Origin: Doryteuthis pealeii
Lineage: Eukaryota; Mollusca; Cephalopoda; Myopsida; Loliginidae
Direction of reading: 5' to 3'
Assembly (NCBI GenBank): GCA_023376005.1
Contig: CM042151.1
Span: 78,039,510-78,103,509, forward strand
Length of the DNA: 64,000 nucleotides
Shown: positions 22,780 to 34,745 of the stretch, piece after piece
How positions within the stretch are numbered: position 1 is the stretch's first letter
How the letters are laid out: each line of letters opens with the position of its first letter
Notes under the pieces: generated by a model
Told to the model about the DNA's origin: nothing
What the model saw: the letters and a program-made list of their open reading frames with translations, nothing else
Databases searched by the model: none
Program-made: the position numbers and the translations under genes

Positions 22780-24890
22780 ACTCTCTTCTCCACACCTGAT
22801 TAGTTGTTTTGGTGTTGTTTGGTGAGTTTCTATGCTTGTTTTTTTGGGTGATGTTTGCTTCTTTTTTTGTCCAGTATGCTTCACTTTGAATTTTCTAATC
22901 CAAAAAATGTAGATCACTACCATATGTCAGCAACATTAATTAAAATTAATTATTTAACTATATGGCAGTAAGTACAGTTCGAGGTTTTTAGCATCTCAAA
23001 AGCCAGTAACTCACAACATAAGTACTAACATATAGACTCGCTCTCGGATCATAGCAAGTGTAATTTATCAGAGGAGGCTCTGTGTATATCGAGTGATTCT
23101 TGATGCAGTCACCTGCCATATATTAGAAATACATTACGGTTCGAGAATCTTGTGTCCTATTAATTTGGTTTAAAGTAAACGTCTATTGTGAGTTCACAAA
23201 TCTGCAACATATAATTGGTGTGATTGAAGCTATACACTGTTGTTTTCATAGCACGTCATATTTAAACACGTACGAAGGTTTAATTTCAGCGCATGCATTC
23301 CGATGATTTGTCATCATCTCTCTTATTGAAGATAATATGACAATCATAATATTTTCGTAATTTCTCGTGCCATGTAGCACTCCTGACATTCAGATTCTAG
23401 TAATGCTCGGTCTTCAATAATTTATATTCTCCACTATTCCTAGGTAATCCATCATAGATAGTTAAACTCATATGTATCAACTCAACAAGTACACACTTAG
23501 CATTAAGGCGATATTAACACAATAACTACATTAATTAACATATTATAACAATATAGCAATCTTAATCTAACACGCACACACATTCACAGCACGACATCAG
23601 CACACACATTTTGCTTGTGCATTCATTCAGCTATGTTTGCACATTTACTCGAGACCCTCAAATTATTGCATTACAAAAAAGTGAGAAAACAGTTGTTATT
23701 ACAGACTTGAAGTTAGGACGGATCTGATATACCTAACTAGTGAAGACTGGACTCAGAAGAGATAATGAGTAGAAGCAGACCTCTAGGCGTATTTTATTTA
23801 TGACAGATACTAAGAGAAATAATTAGTTATACAATTTAAGAAATATACATAGCTCGTATATTTTGTCGATGGGACCGAAAGTATCAAAATATGATGACAT
23901 CTACAGCATGATAGACGAACTAAGATATTGATGAGTACATTGAACACTTTTCAAGCTAATATGATCAGTATTAGTATTATTGTACTGATTGATTCTGTAT
24001 AGTGTATAATAATTAACAGACAAAAATAATTATATAAAAAAAAAAAATAATAATAGACAGATCAGCACAACAAATCATCGAAAACAAACGCACACAGATG
24101 ATGATTTAACAGTATGAAGCTCTATCTAATAAATGCGGTTCAAATATTTAGGATAAACTGGACATTGGATAAGGAGGTCTACGATGTGATATTAATACAG
24201 GTATTAGTTTGTTAGGCATTCATACAATATTAACATGCACACTTATTAATGTGATACAATGATATATGAGAATAATATTTGATATCTATGTATGTATTGC
24301 GATAGCTCGAGGTAGGTTGTGTTGCTCGATGGCTCATTGGGTTACAATTTAGATCTAAATGGCTTCTACTCATTGCCTCGCGGGCCGTGTGTGTGCAGAG
24401 AGTGAGATATTAAAATATTAAATAAATGATTTTATAAAATAAGGAGATAATCTATAAATATAGAATAAATATATATAGTATTGGGTTTGGTAAAGTAATA
24501 TTAAATATATATATAAAAAATATATAATATATTTATAATCTCTTATATCAAGACATACCAGCTTTATCTATACTTCTTAGTTAGTATTATATATACGATC
24601 TAGTGATACACTAAAAGATAGATAGCGGAGCGTGTGTATTTTGGTTTTTAATTATATATATTATGATAGGTTTGTAGGTGATGTGGCCGAATGTTATCCG
24701 AAATATGTTGTATTGAACTAGTAGATCTATGTTGTGTGTGTGTTCAGTATAGATAGAGAGAAAACAAATGGGTTGATTAGATGTGATACTATCTATTTCT
24801 ATATTTGCTAATAGATGAGTATGACGGATTAGACAGAGTATACATACTGTTAGAGATGTATTTCAGGTGAATAATAAATATTAGAAAATA
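22780..24890. other. arm segment with no inverted counterpart
   Basis: The right arm has the Penelope-like GIY-YIG frame and TCTA/TCTG simple repeats in the matching place (43010-44560). Here I see only AT-rich sequence without recognisable coding or repeat structure, although both borders (cagtccaactc at 22770 and gacagatactaac at 24909) match. Either this is badly called sequence near a contig end or a real replacement. Confidence 0.5.
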
Positions 24891-25427
24891 AAGTAAAAAG
24901 AATAACATGACAGATACTAACAATTCGCCCATAGAACAGAATCTACTTTGATGATATCAACTGAATAAAGACAATCTAGTATAATATATTATGAAAATAT
25001 TTATGATTAAAAATAATAATAACAATATAATAGGTATATACACATTATGATTGCATTATGCTCACTTTACAATTTTAAAAATCTTCTCTTACAAAAAATT
25101 TAAAGAATTTCACACTCAATCATACACAACACACATATAGGTATATATCTATAGGGTACCAAGGTTTCCCTTAATCTCACATATATACAAAAAAAACAAT
25201 TAAAACACACCACACAACTAACAAAGATAGCTTGTTGCTTGATTATTTTTTTTTATCGCACATTACAGTCAATATTTAGAGTAACCAATCTCTCCTTACA
25301 ATCTATTACTACCTGCGGTACCACATCCACCTTTCGGCACTCCCCATTTCAGAGAGATAACAAGAATCCGTTTTTCAGCAATTTCAAGAAATTTCCATCA
25401 TTGGAGTAAGAAACTAATATCCAAGTC

Positions 25428-25462
25428 CTGAAGATGGTCTAATAAGAGCCGAAACGTTGCAC
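25428..25462 (+). ncRNA. hammerhead-like motif, Penelope type, left arm
   Basis: CTGAAGA then a GGTCT...AGCC stem and GAAACG: the order of a hammerhead ribozyme core (CUGANGA, stem II, GAAA). Counterpart of 42563-42598, but with one base lost from stem II. Stem III was not found. Confidence 0.35.
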
Positions 25463-26761
25463 CATCGACAATAAACATCAAGTTTCCAATAACATCCCGT
25501 GTTTTCTACTTTTCCATATATATTATAAATGAATAGTAGAATCGAAAAAATGAGAAAAGTATGCACTAGCTCAACTATAATACACAGTTACGCATACACA
25601 CACACAACATGATCCACATTAATAACTACTTACTACTGGTCTTACTACTACTCCAATCTATACACACACATCTATTACATATTTATACATATATGGGTTT
25701 GACTTACCTAACTTATTCATTAGCCCACTATAAACAGTCCCACTCACATCCATGCACCAACTGCACTGGATGCATTGCATAGATGTCATTTGCTTTTGTT
25801 TACATTCTGGATTCTCAGTTTACCTAAAGTGTTGTTGTTTTTTTTTGTTGGGTCCCCCCCCCGACTTCCATTTCAAAGTCTTGGGATAATTTAAACATAA
25901 ACTTTTGGGAAATTCAGCATTTGTCCTGCTGATAAGTCTTATACAATACAAATACTTTTTTTTTTCTTTTTTCTAAACTTCTTTCTGTTAATAGATCGAT
26001 CATGGCTAATTATGCCATCGATTTTTATTGTCTAAAGAAAAATTCCATCTTTTGTCCATCTCACACTGTGTGTTTATGAGGGTGGGTGCTGCTAAGGGCG
26101 TTTTATTTTGAAGGGGGTGGTCTTATTCACAAGTTCTAAATAACTCTTGACTTCCTCACTTAAGAGGCAGAGCAGCTAATATTTTTAATAATTTCTTTTA
26201 GTAATAAATCTCCTCTCCTCCGCAACTCTAACTTCCGGTTCCTTTTTAAAACAAGGAGTTTTTTTTTGTTGTCCTTTTTTTTTTTTTTTTTTTTTTTAAG
26301 GTTAGAACCATTTCATTAGAAAATGTCCATTGTTTCAATTCCTTCTGCAAATCATCTCATTATTAATAATCACAATGGATCTTACAAAATGGCTTGATTT
26401 TTTTTTTTTTTTCTTTACGCTTTTTTTTTATACCTGGTGAGCCATTATTATAATTCTTTATTATAGTGTTCGTGTTTTAATAATTATCATGGATAACATT
26501 TTAAATTGGTAGAATTTTTTCTATGGCAAATAATATATATATATTTGTGTAAATTTGACAGCATTATTTGACAAGTTATGTAAAGACCATGAATATTTAA
26601 TTCTTTATGATTCTTCCGTTGTAGACATTCAATGTCTTTAGTAGTATTTTTGTAAATCAGAACCAGATGGAGAAGTTGTCCCAGATTTTTTTATCCAAGC
26701 GCTTTTCAATCAATTTCATCCTCAGGGGGTTTGTTGTTGGGTAGTGTAATATGTTTGGTGT

Positions 26762-27030
26762 TCATTAGTCGGTCGGTAGAGACCAAAATAGGAACACAAG
26801 GTTCTGGTTTCGATACCAACCCTCACACCAACTCGGCCAATAGTGGAGTAGCACAGGGATCTGTGTGGTAAAAGTGAGTAGCTAAATGATAGGCCAGAAC
26901 ACTACATTCTGGCTCAGACATTAAAACAATCTCCTTGGCCTAGCGCTGGTTGAAAGGGGATAGATTCCCTCGTCTGTCTGGCTGATACTGGACTTTAGAC
27001 TACCTGACACTTTAACTTACTTATAAAAAC
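26762..27030 (+). repeat. tRNA-derived SINE, left arm copy
   Basis: Same family as 10473-10735. Box A is damaged (ttagtcggtcggtagagacc) while box B (ggtttcgatacc) and the body (agtagcacagggatctgtgt, caatctccttgg, ctggctgatactgga) are clear. The inverted copy at 41021-41283 is cleaner. Confidence 0.85.
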
Positions 27031-27389
27031 TGTGCCCTTACCAAAACCGAGCTATTGTGACAACTAGACATAAAATTAATTGATGAAAAAAAGATGAAAG
27101 ATATCAAGTTAAAATTAATAAGACTGATATTTTTTTTATGCTAATGCAAAAATGAGGGTAAATTAAATTGCTTTCAGTTTTTTCTATAATTCTCCACTGT
27201 ATATCTTCTAATCAAAAAAAAGATCCTGACTAGTCTACCTCTGTGTAATAAAGAATTGACACAGCCAACATGAAAACAAACCAGTTTACGGTAAAAAATG
27301 TCAGATTGAGGTACAAAACTGACTTCTTCTTCCTGTTATCTAAGTGTTTTAATCATTCTAGTGTGATTTGTTTGGATAAATTCCTTGTT

Positions 27390-27430
27390 TTTTTTCAACC
27401 AACGTTTCGGCGTTTTACCTAGGCTTCATA
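27390..27430 (-). ncRNA. Penelope-type GAAACG motif with hammerhead-like order
   Basis: On the minus strand: atgaagcc...gccgaaacgttg. The order resembles the hammerhead core, with the CTGATGA box reduced to tATGA. Counterpart 40612-40655 reads similarly. Probably the end of a second Penelope-like fragment. Confidence 0.3.
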
Positions 27431-27629
27431 TGGGCGTCTTATGTTGTTTGGAATGTTGTTCAAATCTTGTTCAAGTATGGTTGAGAAATGTAAATGAGTG
27501 CAAAGGTCAACAGATGTCAAAAGATCAGCATCAGGTTTTGGAGAAGACAATCCCTATAAGATCACAATGCAAAAAATGGATGTTCTGTGCCTAGAACAAG
27601 TTCAACAACATTCCAGAATAGAAGATGCA

Positions 27630-27670
27630 CCTGAAGAAGGCTGGTGGGTAAAAGGTTGAAACATGAAAAA
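27630..27670 (+). ncRNA. third hammerhead-like motif
   Basis: CTGAAGA at 27636 then ggct...ggtt and GAAACATG. The counterpart in the right arm is 40388-40425 on the minus strand. Stem II is weak and no stem III was found. Confidence 0.25.
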
Positions 27671-27910
27671 TAGAGATAAGGAATTTAATAATGGAAAGAA
27701 AAATCACATGCAACAGATTCTTTCTCCTTTTTGAAGATTTCAAGATGGCATTAAATTCTTTGGGATCTGAGAGTAAAAGATATGATACAATTATTTTAAG
27801 CAACAAAAATAAAATCTCTTATTTGCATACTATATGACAGTTTGCCATTAAGATATGGCTGAGTCGAACATAATTAGTCATCAAGGAAGACTCCTACACT
27901 CACACTTACA

Positions 27911-28130
27911 GAGGTAGTCTCCATGGCGTAGTGGTTAATGTGCTGGTAAACGAGTTCGAACTCTGATCACGTTATTACTTTTCACTTTCAGACTAATACC
28001 TTGTAGGAAAGGTATAAACCCTGTATCCGCCCCAGCCTATGGGTTAAATAGTACACTACTGTTCTTCTACAAGGATGTTATTAATTAACCTACAAAGGTG
28101 ATTGTGATTAAATAAAGACACCAAACCACA
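27911..28130 (+). repeat. second tRNA-type SINE, left arm copy
   Basis: catggcgtagtggttaatgt is a box A and gagttcgaactct a box B. The body (taccttgtaggaaaggtata, tatgggttaaatagta) and an aaataaagacacc end differ from the other SINE family. Inverted copy at 39930-40140. Confidence 0.65.
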
Positions 28131-28479
28131 CTTCCACATACACACACTTTAGGGTGAAGTCAAGCTGAAAGTTCTGGTTCCTGCTAGATCAAAGTTAAAA
28201 AGCATTTATCTGTTCAATATTTTAGTTGGGTGACCATTTAAGTAACAGCAGGTAATATAAGCAACCTGAGGCCTATGTGACATAACTAAACAAAGGTTAG
28301 TAAATAACAAAATATACTCGCACCACATGAATGAAAAACAAAGTTGAAAAAAATAATCTTGTGATGATCCTGTTCATTATTTAGCTGATTGACACTTAAA
28401 CATCGGCAGGTAATTGTAAGCAATCTGAAGCCTGTGTGTCATAACTAAGCAAAGCTTTAGTAAATGACAACAAATACAT

Positions 28480-29430
28480 ATGCACATGGGATTGCCGCTT
28501 CTTCACAGAATAAGGCCCATTTCTACAAGTAATTTCAGTTGTGAGCACGCAGATGCCCACGGATCCAGCTTGTTTTTATGTACGCCAGTCACACATATGA
28601 AACCCTCGACATACATGCCGCTGCCACACAGGTCAGACTTCAATGTAGGAAATGTTTCCATGGCGTCCGTCATGTGTCGCTTCAAGATGGAGGGCTCGAT
28701 TCACCTTTCCTTCAAACTTCTTACAGCTACCATCAGCCCGTCTTTCCATGGGGATGTGTATCCAGCCCACCCTCTTCTGTCATTTGATCCTTATCGCTGA
28801 ACTGACTTCCGCAAAGGGCAATCGATGTCGGCCCATATCAAATGCTCCCCTGTCATGATACCAGTTCGTAGTTTGGGGTTTCCCAATCTCTCAGATTGGT
28901 AGGTGTCCAACCTTCCTGGTGGCTATTCTTAGCCTTGTTTAGTGTTGTAGTATTTTCTTGTTTTTCGCCCAAGCTAATGTGGACATCCGTCGAAACACTG
29001 GTTTCTGGCCAGCTTGATAGGTGAACGGCATTTGTTTTAGGTCACCTTTTCTAACAACTTCCCAAATGGCTGGGTGAAAAGTGTTAACCAAAGGGCTGCT
29101 CATTCACCCACAACCTCGCCGGGCAACGTTACTGTTCAAATTCAGCAAGGAGGTGACGTTAAGTAGGTCACGAGTCATGGTGTATGTAGATTCACATATG
29201 CGTGCTTCCAGCCCGTCGGGCCTGCACACCTCACCATTTCTTCCATCACTCTGGGACTTGTAGAAATATCTGCACATGTTTTTTTGTTTTACATGTTGTG
29301 CGCTTGTGCAACCGCACCGCATGTTCTCCTTCCCCAAAGTCAAGTAATCAGTGACAAGCCGAGGCAAGATGACTGGGAGACTTTGGGAATGGCAGGTGGA
29401 TGATCTGACGTGATCTACGGTCCACCACAC
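28480..29430 (-). mobile_element. short internally deleted LINE, left inner copy
   Basis: Minus-strand element starting after an A/T run at 29431 (ccagtgtggtggacc on the minus strand) and ending near 28480. It has the same parts as the copy at 44790-45800: a 5' region, an endonuclease-like start with AEVSFSDKDQ-type residues near 28790, then directly the MKRHMTDAMETFPTLKSDLC zinc-finger end (28685-28620), with one finger cysteine lost. Orientation is opposite to the outer copy in the same arm. Confidence 0.75.
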
Positions 29431-30778
29431 TGGAAAAAAAAAAAAAATTTCCCTAAATATTTTCTAAGTTTTAACTTAGAAAAAGTCTGCAGGTACAATT
29501 TTCTATAAATAGGTGACATACAATTTAAATAATTTTCACCATATATTACATTTAAAACAAAAAAACAAGACACATTCAAATATTGAAAAAAAAGAAAAAA
29601 ATGAACAAGTAAATAAGATTAATATTGTCAATGAAATTAAACGTTATGACAATTTAGATCACTAGATAATAAAAATAATATTATAAAATGCAAGGAGATA
29701 CACAATTAAAAAGTAAATTTTAGCTTAGCAATGAGTCCACAATCTCTTGTAGTCTCTAACATCGGAAGATTGGGTTATGCACATACATTCAATACATACA
29801 CAACACAAATGAAAAAACATTTAGAATAGAAAAAAAAAACATCTTGAGTGACTGGGGATTTTAATGGAATAAAGAGAATTTCATCTTTGCCCAATCCATG
29901 TGTGTTTAATGAATCCTGAAAATCTACAGACTTTTTGAAAGATAGCAGTTTTCATACCTTGTCTAATAAATAATGACTAATGACTTTTTTTTTGACTTAA
30001 TTGAATCTTCAATTACCATTGTGGCACTGGTGTTCTTGTGATAATTGTTTGGTTGGTTGATGATTGAATCTTTAATTTTGGAAATGAGTTGCCCTTTTTT
30101 TTTTTTTTGACTTTGAACGTTTGAACTAAAAGATTTTATGGAAGCAGGGGGAAAAAATACCAGAATTTATTCTTTGAATTATTTGCTGATTTGATCAACA
30201 TTTTTTTGGAAGGTGCACTTACTACCATTTCTCAGTAATATTTGAAATCCGAGATGAACTAATATCCTGATCTTAAACTGGGTTCCACAGAAAATCTGTT
30301 GAAAGACAATGTTAGGAACTGCTCTAGGAAAAAAGAAAGGAACCTGGATCAGTGGTAAAGTCTAGGTAGGAGGGATAACAGGTTAATTAAATAACAAAAT
30401 GGAAGGTATCATACCACTTAGCTAAAAGGAGAAAATGATAATACATGGCAAAACGATTGATAGAAAGGTGCTCATTAATAACAAGTGTTGTAGGTAAAGA
30501 GCTGATTGAGAGTTTGCTAGTAAGACCTGGCTGAGTCTAAACTCATCTGGATTGTCATGGAAGGAATTGGAAAGAATTCAAAATGGCTGCTAAAATTCTT
30601 CCAAGAGTTTTAATACTCTCAAATGATTGGGGTTTTTTTTTTGGGGGGGGGGTTGCGGTTGATACAATTGAACCTGAAATAAATAAATAAAAAAAATGAA
30701 AAGTTGCTTTTAATGCAAGCACAACATGTCTGTAATCTTTACCAACTTAGGAATTTTAACTTTTTTACTTCTTACTAT

Positions 30779-30996
30779 CTGTGTAGCTCAGTTGGTAGAG
30801 CAGCCACTTAGAAATCGCAGGGCTCCAGGTTCAAAAACTCAGTGTATGAGTAGCACAGATTGAGTATTCTGATCTGTTCAAGATAAAGTAGGAAGTTGAC
30901 GGAGGGTAGTGTAATGCTCCACCTCAACCACAAACAATCTCCCTGGTTTAGTTGCTAGTGAAATGGGATAGATTATCTTGCTTTTTCAGTTGATAC
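30779..30996 (+). repeat. tRNA-derived SINE, second left-arm copy
   Basis: tgtagctcagttggtagagc is an excellent box A; box B is partial (ccaggttcaaaa). The body shares gagtagcacag, caatctccctgg and gggatagatt with the 10473 family, but with a different head sequence. Inverted copy 37081-37290. Confidence 0.8.
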
Positions 30997-33244
30997 GTTA
31001 ATATCATTAGTTGACACCAAATTGTTTTAAGCACTCACAATAACACAGTAAGTTACTGTCCAAAGTTGACTCTTACCAATATGATCAATCATAATTATAA
31101 ACATAGTGCATTTGTTTTTTGGAATAACAAAAATCCAAGTTCAACCTTGGTAACCTATTGTTTCTTATTGTAGAGTTTTACAAGCATCTCCCATTTCATT
31201 GTTCTGTCCATCCATTTATGTTCATTGGATATCTGTGTCCACAAGCAATAACATTATAATTTTGTGTTTGGAATTAAAAAAAAACAAAGGCTAGATTGTT
31301 CATGCTAACAACATCAACAGCACTGAAGTGGCCTGACATTGTTTCAGTATATTGATTATTGACAAAATGTTTGGATACAATACAGTTTGTTATTAAATAC
31401 TTAACTGCTAACATTTTAAATTTACTACAATTTAGTCTCTTTTGTCACTTAGCAATAATAATGTTCCTTTAGAGTGAAGTCGTTTGAGGAGGGGAAACCG
31501 TGGTAATAATTGAATAGGGTATTTTACCCACCCTCAACACAAACAGGATGAAGTACACGAGATCTTAATTTTAAGTAGACAGCCGTTTCACCTTCCGCAG
31601 TTTCGATCTCTCGACAGTTAAAACGAGCAGTCTGCAGATTATGCCATTACTGTTATGTTAAATGCAGACACCCTTGATCCAGTAACTCTGTTTACTGATG
31701 TCCATTTACCTCCATGATATAGAGATGTAAATTATGGTACTACTAATGTTGGTCATCCTAGCCTTGTCTGCCAGTACAAGAACAGACGTGTGTGTGGTAG
31801 TGCTGTGTGTGACTAAGTTAACTGATAACGCACCATATATTATGTATAACCTGTATTTTTAGCAATATATATGAACATTGTAGAATTCTATTATAGCTTA
31901 TTAATCAATATGGGCTGATTTAAGGAGGAGGGAGAGTGATAATTAAGATAAGACTTCTTTCTATGTATTAATGCACTATGAATTAAATAACATTTGATAA
32001 ACATTGCAATTTCTGAAGGGTATTGCTAAGATTCGAGATATAGATAAAGTATTCCAGCAAACTCGTCCTGATTCAATTGGATACTTTGTTAATATAGGCT
32101 ATTATTGTGTTTGTTTAAGGCTTCTTATCGCATTATTGTTTATAAGTTAGTATGTATTCTTATACTAAGTTTTCTCATCTTTATTTTACATTTTATCTGT
32201 CAGTCCTAATAAGACCTAACGATCTTGGCATGGGTAGAAAAACCACCCACCATGTCTCGGTTTCGTCACAACAGAGATATGTCTAAGGAGAGCATGAACT
32301 ATAGCACACTTGGTAACCTTTTTGAGACTTTAATAAGCCTTACTTTTGTTGTTTGTTGCTAGTTTGAACCCTCCCCATTTTCGGGTCAAGCTTTGTAGGA
32401 GATGTCTTACCCACCCTCCTGCATAAGACACAATGTCAATTTTAGTAGTTCATGGTTTGAATTCAGTTTTCCTTCTCCTAGACCAAGTTGGTAATCAATG
32501 ATATATAGAAACTATAGCTGCAGTGTGTAGAAGGGAAGAATATAAAGTGGTTCTATACTTTTCCCCAAGTGTATATTATCTATAATATCTGCAATGCCAA
32601 CTGATTCATCTAGGAATTGAACTCATTGATTTGTATCGTTCCTGCAAAATAATAATTATTAATCAAATTGTAAAATTAAATCGCACAAAAAATAAACATC
32701 TAAGAAAAAAAATTGAGTACCACATTTATCTCCCATCAAACCGTTTTTTGGCAAATTAAATAAACCTACAGAGGTTATAACCATTACGCAAAGTCGGAGA
32801 GAGAATTTATTTATACCATTGAACATTATATGGTTATCATCGAAATGTCTGTTCAGAAATTGTACCTGAAAAACATGATATGCAATGTTACCTGCTTCAA
32901 TCACAGACTTGGTGTCTTGTATATTATGAAAAAAAGTCAATTCCAATTTTTGATTTAATTCATGTCTGAAAAGCCAGCAATCTGACTTACTCTCTTATCT
33001 TCTTTGTGACAATTATCATACATAGTGGCCACAACACAACTGTCATGCCCTGCACTTTTTGACACTCCTGATTACTTTATTGAAATATATAAGTTCTTTC
33101 ATGTAAGAATTAAGTATTATGTGGATTATTCGGACTATTGGTCCTTCATCTTTATTGTTTATAGTACTGTTATCTGTAGTCTGAATAATCAAATAATACT
33201 AATTATCAAGCCTCATTTCAAAATTTCGAGAAATAGAATTAAAG

Positions 33245-33660
33245 TACTGGCCGTCAAGCCCTAGTACTCTATTATGATTGTCCGCAACCCTATTGCTCTT
33301 ATGGAAGCCCCAACCCTTTTGCTCTTATGGTAAGCCCCAAGGCCTTTTTATCATATATATCTAGAAAGGCGGTGGCTGAGGGTCTTAAGTGTCCTGGTAT
33401 AATTTAAATTCTATCTAATGGGAAGTTCCATTTCCTGGAGTTCTAGGGAATTCACACATTCATCACTATTAGCTCCTAGATCTATTCTGGCCCCTCAGTG
33501 GTGATACCTGTTAGAGTCCCATCAATGGTTTAGATAGAAAACATGAGTTTTGAAAAAAATGGTTGTTTTAAAAAAAAAAGAAATAAAAATTGAATACCCA
33601 TCAAGAATAAATACCACAAAAACGTCTTTGGCATAAAATTACCCAAATGGGTTACATGCC
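33245..33660 (-). repeat. dispersed block D, left of the palindrome centre
   Basis: Minus-strand copy of the block seen at 4690 and 7475: cttgatgggtattcaatttt at the 33600 end and gctagggcttgac at the 33255 end, with a small local duplication of agagcaa-gggttggggctt. It shows that the palindrome and the 3-9 kb duplication share a repeat. Confidence 0.55.
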
Positions 33661-33976
33661 ATAAAGACCCAACAAACAAACAACCAACCAAACGACAAAC
33701 CAACATTAAAAAACTAATCCTTTCCATCCCCATTACAAAAATCCATCTTTTTCTTTTTTATCATCTATTAAACTTGCGCATCCTTAACCTTGTTAGTTAA
33801 ACTTTTGTTCTTACTATTAAACCCATTCATACATATACACTAAGCCTCTGCCCACAATCTGTACAGATGTGGGCTTCACCCTCACATGAATATACTATAC
33901 ATATATATTTGCTATGGCTATGATATAGTAAATTATACATACTCAAAAGACCTCCACGCACACATGTATTATTGAA

Positions 33977-34067
33977 ACTTAATGTGTCACCATGACAGAA
34001 GAACTTTATAGCTGTCTCCAGCATTAGTAATAAGTTTCTTTTTTTTTTAAATTTAGCACGCAAATGT
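33977..34067. other. palindrome spacer
   Basis: The 91 bases between tgtattattgaaa (left, ending 33976) and ttttcaataataca (right, from 34068). No gene. It marks the symmetry centre near 34022. Confidence 0.85.
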
Positions 34068-34404
34068 TTTCAATAATACATGTGTGCGTGGAGTCTTTGA
34101 GTATGTAATACATAGTGATAGCCAAGCATATATGTATGAATCAGAGAGAGAGAGAGGAGTCCACATCTGTACAGATGTCGCGCACGACGTCACCGTGTCA
34201 TCATGCTATGAATGGGTTTAATTAGTGAGTGGAGGAGAGGGAGATGCTAAGCAAAAGAAAAAAAAAAACAAAGATAGTATTGTTTCGATGCGGGACTCGC
34301 ACACGCGATCGCTCTCTTTAATGTAGATAGAGAGATAGGATTGTTTGTGTTGTGTTGTTGTTGAGGTTTAAACGCCATGGGAATATTTATATAGATATTT
34401 GAGG

Positions 34405-34745
34405 ATATATTATTCTTGATGGGTATTCAATTTTTATCTCTTTTTTTTTTTCAGTTTTCTACAGCGCAAACACATTTTTCAAATCTCGAAAACGCAAACC
34501 AACAGGTATCACCACGGACGGCCGTAGACTCTGCGAGATATCGATCGATAAGATGAACAAACCAAAAGAACTTCACCATTAGAAAAAAAGCCCAGGACAC
34601 TAAGAACCCTCAGCCACACGCTTTAGCATTAATAATGATAAAAGGCTTGGGGCTTTTACCATAAGAGCAAAAGGGTTGGGGCTTACATAAGAGCAATAAG
34701 GGTTGGGACATCATAATACGGTACTAGGGCTTGACGCGGGCCAGT
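34405..34745 (+). repeat. dispersed block D, right of the palindrome centre
   Basis: Runs from cttgatgggtattcaatttt (34418) to gtactagggcttgac (34720). Same sub-motif order as 4690-5085, with more divergence in the middle. A further small piece of its left end is at 35255-35345. Confidence 0.55.

Larger units (their letters stand above)
20687..33976 (+). repeat. giant palindrome, left arm
   Basis: Reverse complement of 34068-46330, in collinear order. Anchors: 20950-20985 with 46030-46065; 21402-21480 with 45650-45715; 22100-22700 with 44600-45160; 25250-25520 with 42510-42740; 26762-27030 with 41021-41283; 28480-29430 with 38628-39590; 30779-30996 with 37081-37290; 33862-33976 with 34068-34180. 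The match is tight near the centre and becomes ragged outward, and 22780-24890 has no recognisable counterpart. It begins exactly at the scaffold gap. Confidence 0.92.

Noticed and set aside
28480..28858. Several overlapping open frames of 60-106 codons on both strands
   Set aside because: They are shadows of the deleted LINE copy; only the minus-strand finger end carries recognisable residues, and the mirrored region in the other arm breaks the other frames.
33830..34180. Replication origin or regulatory hairpin at the palindrome centre
   Set aside because: Nothing but symmetry supports it; the spacer has no distinctive motif.
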